A stretch of DNA of 64,000 nucleotides from Earliella scabrosa (lineage: Eukaryota > Basidiomycota > Agaricomycetes > Polyporales > Polyporaceae): contig JABYQQ010000001.1 in the NCBI GenBank assembly GCA_022605405.1, positions 2,604,001 through 2,668,000 of the forward strand, read 5' to 3'. The first letter of the stretch is position 1, and each line of letters opens with the position of its first letter. Of this stretch, positions 21,012 to 32,769 are shown piece by piece. Under the pieces are notes generated by a model. The model ran no database searches, was not told the origin of the DNA, and saw only the letters and a program-made list of their open reading frames with translations. Made by a program: the position numbers and the translations under genes.

Positions 21012-24000
21012 TCATGACATCTCCTCGTCGGAGTCTGATATAGTCTCTTTACTTTTGCTGTGATTGTGCGTATTAGCGTCGCGGCAAAGAGAAAGAGGCT
21101 ACGGAGCAGAAAACTCACTATTGCTTCTTGCGAGGCGCTGTCGTCACGGCCGCCTCCTCCTCATCGTCGTCCCTAACAGCACGCTTCTTCGTGCGCTAGG
21201 ATGCCATATCAGTATCCCTCATCACAATGAGCGCGGAGAACTGCATACCTTCTTAGGCTTCTGCTCCTCCTCTTCACCACTGAACAATGCCTCGTCCTCG
21301 CCCTCCCCACCAGACTCGGTAGATCTCTTGAGCTTTCCGCGCCGCTTCTTCGCCTTCGGCTCCCCGCCTGCCCCCTCGTCGCCGCTGACGTTCTCCGTCC
21401 GCTTGCCCCGTTTCGCCTTCTTTGCTGCTTTCTCCCGCTCCTCGTCGCTCTCCATCCGCTTCACCTCCCGCGTCCACTCGAGCGCCTGCTCGCGGGCCAG
21501 GCGCCGCTCCTCCGCGAGCTTCTCGGCCTGCTTCCGCTGCTCCTCCAAACGCGCACGCTGTAACCGTGTCAGCGCATGTACCCTCAATCGCGGGCGCGGT
21601 GAGATGACGTACCTCAGCTGCGTCCTGCTTCTCCTTCTCGGCCTGCCGCCGTGCACGAGCGGCCTCGATCTTCGCCTGGGCCTCCGACTCCCACTGCTTC
21701 TGCGTCGTGAGGTGCTCCTCGCATCGCCGCAACATGTTCTCGCCGTACTTCCGGCGCTGGTCTGCGATGTCGCGGCTGTAGGGCACCATCTGCGACTTGT
21801 CTGCAGCGAGGGAAGCGAACAGTCTGTGAAACATTGAAGGAATCAGTGCTTGCTCCAATCGGGACACTGGGAAAACCATACTTCTGCGCGTGCGCGGCCT
21901 GCTCGATGGCCCTCTGCAGGTCCTTCAGAGACCGCTTGGCTGGTGGGACCGAGATGAGCAGCTCGGCGGCCTTCTGTTGGATCATTGCAATGTTGTACGT
22001 TATAGCTTTGTCGAATGGGTGTAGGTGCAGAGCCTTTGGTCCGAACGTGCCAGTCAGCAGTGAACACAAGTGGTACCGGATATGCTACGCACCTTCTGGG
22101 CATATTGCAACGCGGTCGTCATCGCGCTGAACGACTGGTCCTTGTTGGCCTTCGCGTACCACGCCCGGCACAGAGACAGCAGCACCGGAACGTTCTGGCC
22201 CCCGTAGAACCGCTTCGACGCCGTCTCGTACTGCGACAACAACGGCTTCAGCTTCAGCGACCGCGACTCAGACACCGACGCCTGAGACGGATCACTCACG
22301 CTCTCGATCGCCCGATCGAACTCGTCTCGTGCGTAGTAGCAGTGGCCCATGTTCGCGTACACGCTCCCGTCGTTGATCGACTCTCGCACCTTAGCGAAGA
22401 TGTCCAGAGCATCGCGCGAGTTCTTCAGCCGCTTCGCGCCCTCGTCGTTCCCGATGGGACCCAACGCACCGCCGAGGTTGCCGAGCGCATCCTCAGCGAC
22501 AACGATTGCTAGACCCTGTGCGGCGACTGCGCACAGGGGGTCTAGCTGGAGTGCCTTCTCGTAGAACTCGGCCGATCGTTGGAACCCGCGCCGCCGGTCC
22601 TTCACCCCCTCGGGAGAGCCGTCACGGTTCTCACGAGCCTGGTGGTACTGCAACCAACCAGCTGCGCAGAGCGAGTAGACGTCGTACTTGTCGTGGTCAC
22701 GAAGAGTGAGGAAGACGAAGTCCTTCGCGAACTTCGGCTGATTGGACTGGATGAGGAAGAAGGTGTAGAACGCGCGCAGGTTCAGGTTGTTGGGCTGGGA
22801 GGAAAGCGCCTGTTTCAGCAGGTCGTGTGCGTCGTTGTGGTGGTTCAGGTCAGCGAGCATTTGTGCCTGGCGTAGTTTGGCTTGAGAAGTGGAGCGGGTA
22901 TGTAAGCACGACACATGCAGATGCAGAGATTGGGAACGTACCATCGACGTATTCCGGATGCCTAGCAAGGAGCTTTTCGTACGCCTCCTTCGCCTTGACA
23001 TGCTCGCCCTGATCTTCATATACCCTAGCGAGGTTATAAAGGATCGACGTTGACATCGCCTCGGCCGTTGACTGGTCGAGGCCAGCAGCATGCGTCAACG
23101 CGGATTCGTACATTGGCCGAGCTTCGTCCAGGTGACCCTCGAGGTGTTGAAGCGCAGCGAGGTTGTTGATCAGCCGAGGTTCCGTCTTGCCAGATGCCTC
23201 ACTGTTCTTCAACGCTTGCCTGTATGCGCGCTCCATCCGATCCATATTGTCGTCCTGATACAACTTGGCGATCTCAATGTACATCTCAGTATCCTCTCCG
23301 AGTTTGCGCGCGGACGAGGTGAGACCCTGTGCGTGACCGTTGGTCTGCGCAAGGCCGTCGTTGGCAGCGCTGAGAGCCTTGGTGACGCGATCGAATAGGT
23401 CTCGTGCACGAGTCTTCTCCTCCTGCTTTTCAGCGGTCGTCATCCCAGGCCGAGAGCTCGCACGTATCGACGCAAGCATCGCCATGAGCTCAAACGACTT
23501 CGGATTTGACGACGTCTGCAGGAAGGTATCCAATGTGTGAATGGCGGCGGCAGTCTCGTCTAGCACCACGTCAGTCCAGTTCCCAAGAGATTGTCAACTC
23601 GACCCACCATTCTTCAACTGCATTTGGGCAAGGCCAATGGTAGCCAGCACGCTGTCTTTCCTCGCGTCTTTGGCTTTCGTGAAGTGCAGCAGTGCGTCCC
23701 TTGTTGAGCCATCTTTATGGGATACTCGGCCGGCACGGATATACCCATCGCACAGGATACCCTTGACATCAGCGAACTGTATTGTGCGCTCGGCAAGCTT
23801 CAGAGCCTATGATCCAACGGATGAGGAGCATTCGCCGAAGGGTAGTACTGGCCCAACGTACCCGCTTCGTCTGTCCCTTCTGCAGGAACAGTTCACAGAG
23901 CGCGTTTGCAGCAGCAGAGTTCCTCTGGTTGGCGTTGAACGCCCTCTCGATCAACCGGGTTCCAGTGAGGAACTCCTCACGGCGTTCCTCATCGGTCTGG

Positions 24001-25187
24001 CTCTCGTTCTTGCTTGCATTCAGAGCCTCGAGACCCAGCAGTAGATGCGCAGACCATTCTCCGGGATTCTGTGACACATCACTTGATATGTGAGCCTTTC
24101 TGACAGGAAGTAGACACATACCACTTCGATGCTGCGTTGCCATGCAGCTTTCGCCTTGGCCTTGAGATCCATTGCCCAGAAACAGAGACCAATGCCTATT
24201 CGTGGGTCAGGTAGGCAATTGGGATTCAACTGCAGGACCCGCTGGAAAAGCTTGAGGGATTGCGGATATTGACGTCGGGCATACGCAATTTTGGCCTGTA
24301 CAGACGCGTCAACTCCACGCGAAGGTCATGCTTCCCATATATACACACCTTCCCAAGCAAAGCGACAACGTTTGTCGGTTTCTCCTTGAGAACGGACTCG
24401 AATGTCCGTGCGGCGTCATCCCATTGACCAGAGCTAAGTTGCAAGATGCCTGTGCATTGTGCGCTTCATATTTTGTAGTCTCGTAGAGCTTAGTGGGGAC
24501 ATACCTCGTGTGAGTGACGCAAGCATGGTGTGCGAACCTCCGGTCTCTGCAGCAGTATGAGAGCCCTGGTTGAAGAAATGGGCGGCTTCACGGTTATACT
24601 CTTCTCGAGGACGCTCCGAAATCATGCTGTCGAGCACTACAAGAATCCGTGTTAGGTCACAAGTCAAACATCCGTATCACCATTTCTCGGAGGACTTCGT
24701 GGGGTCTCAAGTTCCACAAGAAAGAGTAATAGACACTCTCGGTGAAACACATATGTTTGACGAGTGGGAGACTGGCTCAACAGTGGCTTGTACGCACCAG
24801 CATTGGATAGAATGAGCTTGGGAGCTTTCGCCGCACGCGCAATCTGCAGGTTTGCGAGGAAAGAATACACAGGTGGGAGAGACCCGTGATTCCCAGTAAC
24901 TTGCAATGCTTTACATGGGATGAGTTACGCTGCCTATATGCCAACCATACGAACCACGCACTCTCTATTGCAGCCTTGGCGATCTTCTCTGCCGCGTCAA
25001 GGTGACCCCTGCGCCAGTACTCCGCCGCCAGCCTCGTCCATATCCACACCCTGCATTGCCCCTCCCTCAGCAGTTCAATCAAGTCATCCGGGATAGGGTC
25101 GAGACTGTCAAGTTCGACTGTGATAACTTCTTGCCCTCCAAGTTCAATGTCAATCGTTCGTCCAGGTGGCGGAGGAGACGCAGACAT
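21012..25187 (-). CDS. CTR9: Ctr9, TPR subunit of the Paf1 transcription-elongation complex
   Basis: Large minus-strand gene starting at 25187 (MSASPPPPGRTIDIELGGQE) with many short introns. The N-terminal region ends in a motif conserved in Ctr9 (WTRLAAEYWRRGHLDAAEK) and is followed by a long array of tetratricopeptide repeats, for example AKAAWQRSIE, HLDEARPMYESALTH and ARVYEDQGEHVKAKEAYEK. The C-terminus is highly charged (Glu/Lys/Arg, coiled coil with RLAREQALEWTREVKR) and then acidic. The last exon (21012-21057) restores the typical Ctr9 ending ISDSDEEMS; an earlier TAG at 21118-21120 would apply only if that intron were retained. Ctr9 scaffolds Paf1C on RNA polymerase II and is needed for H2B ubiquitylation-linked chromatin marks. 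Roughly 1,000-1,100 aa, normal for the family. Confidence 0.92.
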
Positions 25188-25819
25188 GTCGACGTGAGTG
25201 CGGTTGTCCGGTGATCGTAAGAGTGTTTGGCCGCCAGCAAAAGGGGGGTGTTCCAGACACACAGAATGGAGGTAAAGCAGGGAGTGAAGAATGCAGTCGA
25301 GTTTCTTGAACTTGTTCGGAGACCTCACTGGCCGAGTAGAGGCCAAGTGCGTAGACGCCAGGACACACTGCTGCACTTTGGCGCCCACGGGCCTGACGCG
25401 TTGTGTGGTCTTGTTTGGCGAAGCGTCGGTAGACGCACATGCCCTGCGTCGTCGCCGCCGCCGCCGTCGACGACGACAACACCCTATACTTCCTCAATCC
25501 TCCCTCTTCCTGCCCACACAACACCTCTGAGAACAGGCCTGAACCCACTGCGCTGCACTCAAGTCTTCGTAGACCCGCCACGTTCTCGAAAAACACGTCC
25601 TCGCCACTGCGAACCACCGCCTGCCGATCACCTAGAATACGGGCCCTCTCGCGACCTCTCTAGCTTCATTGTGGTATTCTGGAGTCTGCGCATCCTCTCT
25701 CGACCTGAGGGGCCGCCTCTGCGGGACTCCTAGCGGACTTTCCCCATCCAATAATCTTCCAAACGACGGACTCTGGAACGTTGGTTTCTTGGTCAAATCG
25801 CCGGATATTTTCACTGGAG
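25188..25819. promoter_or_regulatory. divergent promoter region between CTR9 and ADA2
   Basis: 632 bases between the CTR9 start (25187, minus) and the ADA2 start (25820, plus). It contains a CGCCGCCGCCGCCGTCGACGAC-type trinucleotide run near 25455-25480. Open frames crossing it are low in complexity and appear to be chance frames. Confidence 0.5.
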
Positions 25820-28349
25820 ATGACGGTGACCCACCGGAAGCGACAGTACCAGCCGGAGGAGATCCAAAGTACGTCGTGGTTAATCTCTCGTGCCTTGCCG
25901 CCATCTTCGAGGTCCTCTTATGGGTTTCTCACGCATCTGGGCTTTGCTTACGTAACCAGCTGTGAGCGAACCTGGCTTGCAGATTGAATGCGACGGCTGC
26001 GCATGCGACCTCACCCATTCCATCCGAATAAAATGTGCCGATCCCGCTTGCGAGACGGGGGACGGGGTAGACATATGTCCTGCCTGCTTCTGCAGCGGGA
26101 AGGAATTTGGCCAACACAAACGTGGCCATGCCTATCGGGTGGTGGTAAGTCGGGACCTAGGCTCCGGAACCTAGCAGTGACTCACCATGCCCACCAGGAA
26201 CTACACTCGTATCCAATATTTGTTGAGGATTGGGGTGCAGATGAGTGAGTGACTTTCCCATCGACCTGATGGCGTGCTGATGTGAATGATGTATGGTGTA
26301 CGTCAGGGAACTGCTGCTACTTGAAGGCATCTCACTGCAAGGTCTCGGCAACTGGCAAGCTATTTCGGAGCACGTCGGGACGCGGACAAAGGAGGAGGTG
26401 GAAAAACACTATTATGCGGTCTATATCGACTCACCGAACTGGCCCCTTCCTGTGCGTCTAACAACACTTTCCCCCGCCCCATCCTAGTTGCGCGCTAACA
26501 GCTTGTTAACGTGTACAGAGAATGGATGTCGACTTCGATATCGATCCTGCAGAGTTCCAGGAACGCAAACGACGGCGAATATCATCTATGACGACGAATG
26601 CGCCCCCACCACATAAGGTAGCCCCGGTATCCGCTCCTGGCGTTCACGAGGTCGCCACTTTCCTACCTGGCCGACTGGAGTTCGAGCACGAGCTTGACAA
26701 CGAAGCGGAGGATGCTGTGAAGGATTTGGAGTTTGGTATGTGCATGGAGTGGGGCGGAGATCAGATACCGGAGGACGAGAACGACCCCGACGTCAAGGCT
26801 CGTGCGCGACTGGAGGAGGAGTTGAAAGCGAGGGACGTGTACCCAGGCAAGCGACTACCTAATGGGCTCCTCAACGGCACTGTGAACGGATTCCACTTCA
26901 ATGGTGACGCACCGCGGCGAGACTCAAGTTCAAAGCCGGATGATGACAAGAAGAGCGAAGACGACGATGGCGACGAACTGACGCAGCCACCTCCTTTCGA
27001 GACCAAGGAGTCCCTCTCTTTCAAACTCTCGCTGCTCGAGTCGTACTACCAACGAGTCGACAAGCGGCTTGAAAACAAGAGCATCATGTTCGACCGAGGG
27101 CTTCTGAACTACAAGGCGGTAAGTGGCACCTTCTCATCCTCAGTCCGCATCCCTCACGAAGCGCGTACGATCGCAGATGCAAGCCGCCGATAAGAAGCGA
27201 ACGAAAGAGGAGAAGGACATCCTCCATCGACTGCGGCCCTTTGCACGCCTGCAAACCGCGGAAGACTTCGAGCAGTTCCAGGCAGACATCCTCTGTGCGT
27301 CGCGTTCCCGTCTCCGTTCCCAAGCCCATAACCCTGCCGCTCCCATGACTCATCAGCATGTGACTCACCTCACCCCACCTGCGCAGACGAACACATCCTC
27401 CGTAAGCGTATCAAGGAGCTGCAACTGTACCGCCAGCTCGGCTTGCGCACTCCCGCCGACATCGAGAAGTACGAGGCAGACTTCCAGAAGCGGGTAAGTA
27501 GCTGTTCCGCCTCCCGCACCCCTTCTCTCTGCCTGCTGTGTGTTTCGACCACGCGTTGATCACCGTCCACACAGAACGCGGTCAAGAACTCGTACAACGC
27601 GCGTGACTTTTTCCCAGACCGCCGCCACGGCCCCAACCGCGCCTCTTCCGGGCCAGATCCACGTCGTGGCGACGGCGACCACGAACGCGAGGCCACGCCC
27701 AAGCTCTCCTCCGGCGTCTCAGGCACGGGCCCGCCCGCGCGCAAGATGCGTACGTCGTTCCTGTTCCCTTTGTTCACTCGTGCGTCCCGCTGATCCGCAT
27801 CCCCCGCAGCCGCGCCGCTCAACCTGGCGAACAGCCCCGCGCTGCACCTGCTCACGCCCGAGGAGCAGACGCTCTGCTCGCAGCTGCGCATCCTCCCGAA
27901 GCCGTACCTCGTCATCAAGGAGACGCTCGTGCGCGAGTACGCGCGCCGCGGCGGCAAGCTCCGCCGCCGCGAGGCGCGCGACCTCGTCAAGATCGACGTG
28001 AACAAGACGAGCCGCGTGTGGGACTTCCTCGTCCAGGCCGGCTTCCTCAAGGTCGGCAACACGGACGTCCAGGCCACCGCCGCGGCCGCCGCTGCGTCCG
28101 GGTCCGGCGCTGGAGGCGGAGATGCGATGTACGTTCGGGCGTGACCTTGTGTTGTATGCGTGGTGGACCCCGAGAGCTAACCTGATTCGGTGCTCTCGCT
28201 GCAGTCGTCCGTCCGCCACGCCGTCGTTGAGCGCGTCCCCGAGTAAGGATTCGATGGCGCGCGTCTCGCCTCGACCGCCTCCTTTCACGACCGTCCCGCT
28301 CGGCGCCGCCTCGGGGTCGCAGAGCGGGTCATGGACCGGGCCCAGTTGA
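25820..28349 (+). CDS. ADA2: Ada2, SAGA/ADA transcriptional adaptor
   Basis: Starts [16 protein letters not shown] (exon 25820-25868); exon 2 is 25960-26144, and all later joins keep phase to the stop at 28347-28349. Domains in order: ZZ zinc finger ([29 protein letters not shown]), SANT/Myb-like domain ([20 protein letters not shown] and [16 protein letters not shown]), the Ada2 central region ([39 protein letters not shown]), and a C-terminal SWIRM domain ([18 protein letters not shown] and [14 protein letters not shown]). A Ser/Pro-rich extension follows. Ada2 partners Gcn5 and Ada3 in the histone acetyltransferase module. The central Asp/Glu-rich insert and the C-terminal tail after SWIRM are longer than in yeast. 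Confidence 0.93.
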
Positions 28350-28575
28350 TCGTCGCCCCGTCGACTCGTCATGCTCCTCAGCCCGGTCCATACGTACCGT
28401 ACCCACTGACGCTGCTGTCCTTATTGCTATCGTGCTGTTCATTATACTCGTCTTGACTCGTCTGTAGATTATGGCATCTGTACACTATTCACGACCCACT
28501 GTTCACCTATCGCGGACGTTCGTGTTAGCATACACGCCGAATACCAGGATTGCGCGGATGCGGCGGCATGGGCGT

Positions 28576-30743
28576 TTAGGCGTCTTCGGCGAGCAAGCGA
28601 TCGATGATGCCCATGTCAACTGGAATGTTGGCTTTCGCAAGGTAGTCGTCGTTCCTAGCACGTGTAGCACCACATGAATATGTCTCCTGAAGGAATCGTT
28701 CCGATGACTCACCAGAACTTGGAGTAGTGCCTGCTGCCAGAGTCGCACCTGCATAGAGGCGGCGACACACCGTCAGCACGTTGCTATGCCTGTATGGTAA
28801 TATGGCAGATGACGCACAGGATCGTGACCACACGTTGACCGTTGTTCCAGCCCATCTTCTTGACGAGTCGTATGCACGCTACCAAGTTGCATGCGCTGCT
28901 CGAGCCGAGGAACAGGCCGTCGTGGTGCACCAGATAGCGCGACATCGCGACCGCCTCTGCATCCGTCACCCTACATCGCAGCGCGCCGTCAAGTGAATCA
29001 TGATGAGGCGCTTGAGCCACGGGCGAAGACATACCGGAAAGCGTCATCGATAATGGGCAGCGCGAGCTCGAAGTTGTGCGTCAGCCTGTTGATACCACTA
29101 CCCGATATCACGCGTCAGTCCACAGATTCCGTTCATCCATCATGCAAGGGAAGCACTCACATGCCCTCTACGACGGTATCGACCTGGTGCCGCCTCTTCG
29201 TGCCCTCCGCCTCCTTGCGGTCGAACATAACGCCGTACTTGACCTTGTTGAATAGCCCGCTACCCTCGGGATCGGACAGAGCGACGAGCACGTCCGGCTT
29301 CTTGTTCTTCAGGTACTGGCCCGTCCCCGCGAGCGTCCCGCCCGTACCCGCGCCCGAGACGAACGCGTCGATGGCTCCGCTCGTTTGGCGCCAGATCTCG
29401 GGCCCGGTGCCGTCGAGGTGGGCGTAGTAGTTGCTCCGATTCTGAGAAGTAAGACCCAGGACGCATAGTGCGGATGTCAGTGAGCATGAGCGAACCGGGG
29501 GGTGGTGAGTTGGGTGCGGGGGACGCACCTCGAACTGGTCTGCAAAGAACCCCCGGGGCTTCATCGCGAACTCGCGCTCTTCACTGGGGCTCATCAGCAT
29601 GTTGTCTGCGAGGGCCTCGTCTGCAGTCGTCGTCACGACCACGGAGGATGATGCGGTTGGAATGAGATGTCCGCGATGTGTTCCTGAAGGATGGGTGGGG
29701 TTGGGCTCAGAGCCGAAGTTCTTTGCTCGGTCGCGGGCGAGGTTCTGCACCAATGTCGTGAGCTATATCCGTCTAGTCGCGATTCCTAGAGGTAAGGCAC
29801 GTACAACAAACTGGTCTGAAAGTCAGTAAGGTGCTCAACACTGGGTGGTACATGACAAGGTCACGAACCTGCTTCTTGTCGACGATGCTGGCGGGGCGCA
29901 CGCGTTCGACATGGGCGCCAAGTGCAAGCAATGCCTTGACTTTTTCTTCTGCAACGTCATCTGGCATAATGATCGCTGGGCGGGTCGGTCAGACGCGTGA
30001 AAAGAGCATGAATAACATCATATGACTCACTTGCTTCGTATCCTCTACACAATGTTTGTGGCATGGGTATCAGATCGTTGCGTCGCTGTCACAGAAGAGC
30101 TACCTACTTTGCACGGGCAATGGTCGCGATGGAGATACCGGTGGAGCCCACCGTACCCTCGAAAATACGAGAGCCTGTGTGAGGGTGCAGTAGCCCACGC
30201 TCTTCTGCATCGTTGATCACTAGATCGGTGGCAATATTGTCAGCTTGAGCTTGAACCGTGCACGATCGTCAGCCGCGGATGCAAGCGGGAACACACTTCG
30301 TAAAGCAACGCGATCCTTCACGCTCCCACCGGGATTCATGAACTGTCAAGGCAATGAGAAAAATGCAGGAGTGATCTCGGCAGACATACCTCTGCCTTTC
30401 CAAGGATCTCGACCCCTAGCGCATTGCTGAGCGACGGTATTCGTACCAGTGGTGTGTTACCTAGAAGCGAGCATGAACGCAAGACTCATCATATTGACCA
30501 GGAGAAAAGATTACCAATCAACCCTGCGACGCCATCCACGACCTCATCGCTGCGCAGCTCAATAGGTCGTGGTTCAAAGGCTGGCGGAAGAGTTTTCTTC
30601 TTTTGTTCTTGGTAGAAAGTCAGCACCGACGTCGTCGTTAGAGACAACGCAAGCCCTATGAAGATGCCGTAAAACAAGGATCTTGGCGGGGACCTGTCAG
30701 GTAGTCTGTTCAGTATATACTCCATAACCCCCATCCGAGCCAA
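28576..30743 (-). CDS. membrane-anchored cysteine synthase (Mcy1-like, PLP fold type II)
   Basis: Multi-exon minus-strand gene. An N-terminal hydrophobic segment (SLFYGIFIGLALSLTTTSVL, about residues 22-41) precedes the enzyme domain, as in yeast Mcy1 of the mitochondrial outer membrane. Catalytic features are the PLP lysine motif NPGGSVKDRVAL, IIMPDDVAEEKVKALLALGA and the phosphate-binding loop VSGAGTGGTLAGTGQYL; the chain continues through EGIGINRLTHNFELALPIID-like sequence to the end at 28576-28578. Between the VNLARDRAKN and FFADQFE segments there is an insert of roughly 45 residues compared with bacterial CysK. Three in-frame Met codons (30743, 30734, 30725) could start it; the first is used. 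The reaction is O-acetylserine plus sulfide to cysteine in the family, but Mcy1-type proteins are poorly characterised. The gene is convergent with ADA2. Confidence 0.88.
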
Positions 30744-30877
30744 CGCAACACGAGTAGTTGCAAGACAACTTGTGTTCGCTCAGTCAAACTTGAACACAGC
30801 AGGCTGCAGCAGTAGATGAACGCGAAGATGAGGTCATATTGCCCGAAACGGCGTGATTTGATTTACAAATGTGACAC

Positions 30878-30894
30878 TAGGGTTAGGGTTAGGG
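30878..30894 (+). repeat. short interstitial telomere-like tract (TTAGGG)n
   Basis: TAGGGTTAGGGTTAGGGG: about two and a half units of the standard fungal telomere repeat, located at the point where the gene-dense block ends and a lower-GC island begins. Confidence 0.75.
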
Positions 30895-31301
30895 GAACGT
30901 AGGGACAAAAATAAATGGCCTGCCCAGCCCGAGGGCCGAAGCAGGACAGGGAAATATTGGGACGGTGCATGAGCCGAAGCCCATACAAACCGCGAGGTCC
31001 CCCTGAGGACAAGGTCGCCGTGCTATGAGAGGCCCCCACGGCCCACAGACCCAGGTACGTGAAGGGACCTGTGCCATCAAGGTAAGTATGAGGTGCCATC
31101 ATCTCCGAGCAGGGTTTATATACCGTGAGACGTGCGCACGGACCACCCCCTGTTTAGGGCAGGTTCACTGGGTCTTCGCATCTCTCCGACTCTCGCGCTC
31201 CCAGCGCTCATGCTAAACGTTATCCGCAGGTAAGTATGTAATCCACCCGATACGCAGTCTGACTAGATCTGTAGAATACTCATCAGGAAACCGGGGTAGC
31301 T

Positions 31302-31321
31302 TATGGCCGGTAACGGCCATA
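31302..31321. repeat. perfect hairpin, 8-base stem
   Basis: TATGGCCG, loop GTAA, CGGCCATA. A fully complementary stem with a four-base loop. Confidence 0.8.
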
Positions 31322-31404
31322 ATTAGTCTACCATTGCCATTATTGTCGGGCTCGGTCTGCCTATAACCAGGTCCGGCGAGAGTAAGAATCGTGAGGCCAC
31401 GTAT

Positions 31405-31430
31405 GGTCATAGTGTGTGCTGACTATGACC
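31405..31430. repeat. perfect hairpin, 9-base stem
   Basis: GGTCATAGT, eight-base loop, ACTATGACC. The stem shares the ATGGTCAT theme with the direct repeats at 31530-31563. Confidence 0.8.
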
Positions 31431-31529
31431 GCCTATGGCAGTAAGTTGTGGTGCAAATGAGCAGGCATGGCCTTATGGCGCGATAGGTGATGTCATATAT
31501 GAGCAGTAGTGTCCGTTGCGTACTCCGAT

Positions 31530-31563
31530 ATGGTCATGACTGTCTAGTCAATGGTCATGACTG
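31530..31563 (+). repeat. direct repeat ATGGTCATGACTG, two copies 21 bases apart
   Basis: Copies (12-13 of 13 bases) at 31530-31542 and 31551-31563, followed by a diverged related segment TTGTCATGTATGACCG. TCATGA within each unit is itself palindromic. Confidence 0.75.
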
Positions 31564-32694
31564 CTCACTCAATTGTCATGTATGACCGCTACTGCTAGGT
31601 GCCGACAAATGGATCTGGGCGGACGCTATAAATGCCCGTAAATACTAGCTAGGGTCATTATTACTGCCCAGGTGACCGCATTTGTAACGCCATACGATGG
31701 TGAATGAACGAATATATTGAACGCGTACACAATACAAACGTGTCTACTGAACTTGCTCGGATGCATTACGTAACATAATGAGAGGCTGAGATGATCATTA
31801 AAGCACGAGTAGGTATAAGAGTAAACGTGGGTCGCTTACCAGTGACGACTGGCAATGAGCAGTGCATGAACCGAGGACGGAACGCTTACTTACTAGTTGA
31901 CCCGGGGCTCACACTTCAAGCGTCAGCGGAGTTGAAGGAGTACTTACCGTTCTGCACGCAGCCTCAGGCCGGGAAAGCGACGTACCAGTAGTGTAGGAGT
32001 GCTCAGGAGAGACTTACCTGCGCTGAGAGACGAGTCTGCTCACCGTATCTCACACGACGTACGTTATAGGTGGCTATGGGTCCTGCTTACCTGAACAACT
32101 AGTGGATAACTGGGGACGCGGGACGGCGCATCGACAACTCGGGCTGGGTATTGCGGCGGGTAGCAGTCGAGGGGTGATGAGGAGGGGAGAGAGATGAGGA
32201 CGGAGCTGGGCCGAGGGTTACGGGCCTCTTATGGGGTGCAGTGGAGCTTTGCCTTGCCATGACGTAGGCGAGAGTCCTACATGGACGTCATGAACGCTGA
32301 GCGCTGAGCATCGAGGGCTGGAGCGTTGGCATGTCTTGGAGTCGACCACATATGGTTGCACCGGCGCTTCGGACTCCCTTCATCCGATCGCGACCTGCGT
32401 CCGAGTCAACTTCAAGGAGAGTCTGGTAGGGCTTAAGCCGGAGTAAGTCTTCATGCATTCATGGGTTGAATTCGTGAGACGTCCAATGCTACTTAGTAGT
32501 ACGTACTTGTTGTGCATGACACCTTATGGGCCGCCATCACTAGTGGCAGTCCAGATTTCTCCGGGAGACAAGCACGGTGGACATCCCGGAGAGATCACAT
32601 TGGCAATGTTTGTCGTGTTAGATTGAATCCTGTATTAGCAAGTCAGTTCTCACCGAGTTCTACCGTTCTATGTCATAAATCGACATCGCTGACT

Positions 32695-32769
32695 GGTTAT
32701 GACCATTATTTGTCCGGGCTGATGAGTTATCACCATTCCTTGACAGCCCGACAAATGGTGACCATAACT
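32695..32769. repeat. imperfect inverted repeat, ~26-base arms
   Basis: The left arm (32695-32721) and the reverse complement of the right arm (32744-32769) agree at about 20 of 26 positions with a 22-base loop. The differences I could align are C/T or G/A transitions plus one single-base gap. The arms share sequence with segments near 31336-31350 and 31603. Confidence 0.7.

Noticed and set aside
21118..21120. TAG as the CTR9 stop codon
   Set aside because: Splicing with the GTGAGT donor at this point adds a short last exon ending ISDSDEEMS, the typical acidic Ctr9 terminus, so the stop at 21012-21014 is preferred.
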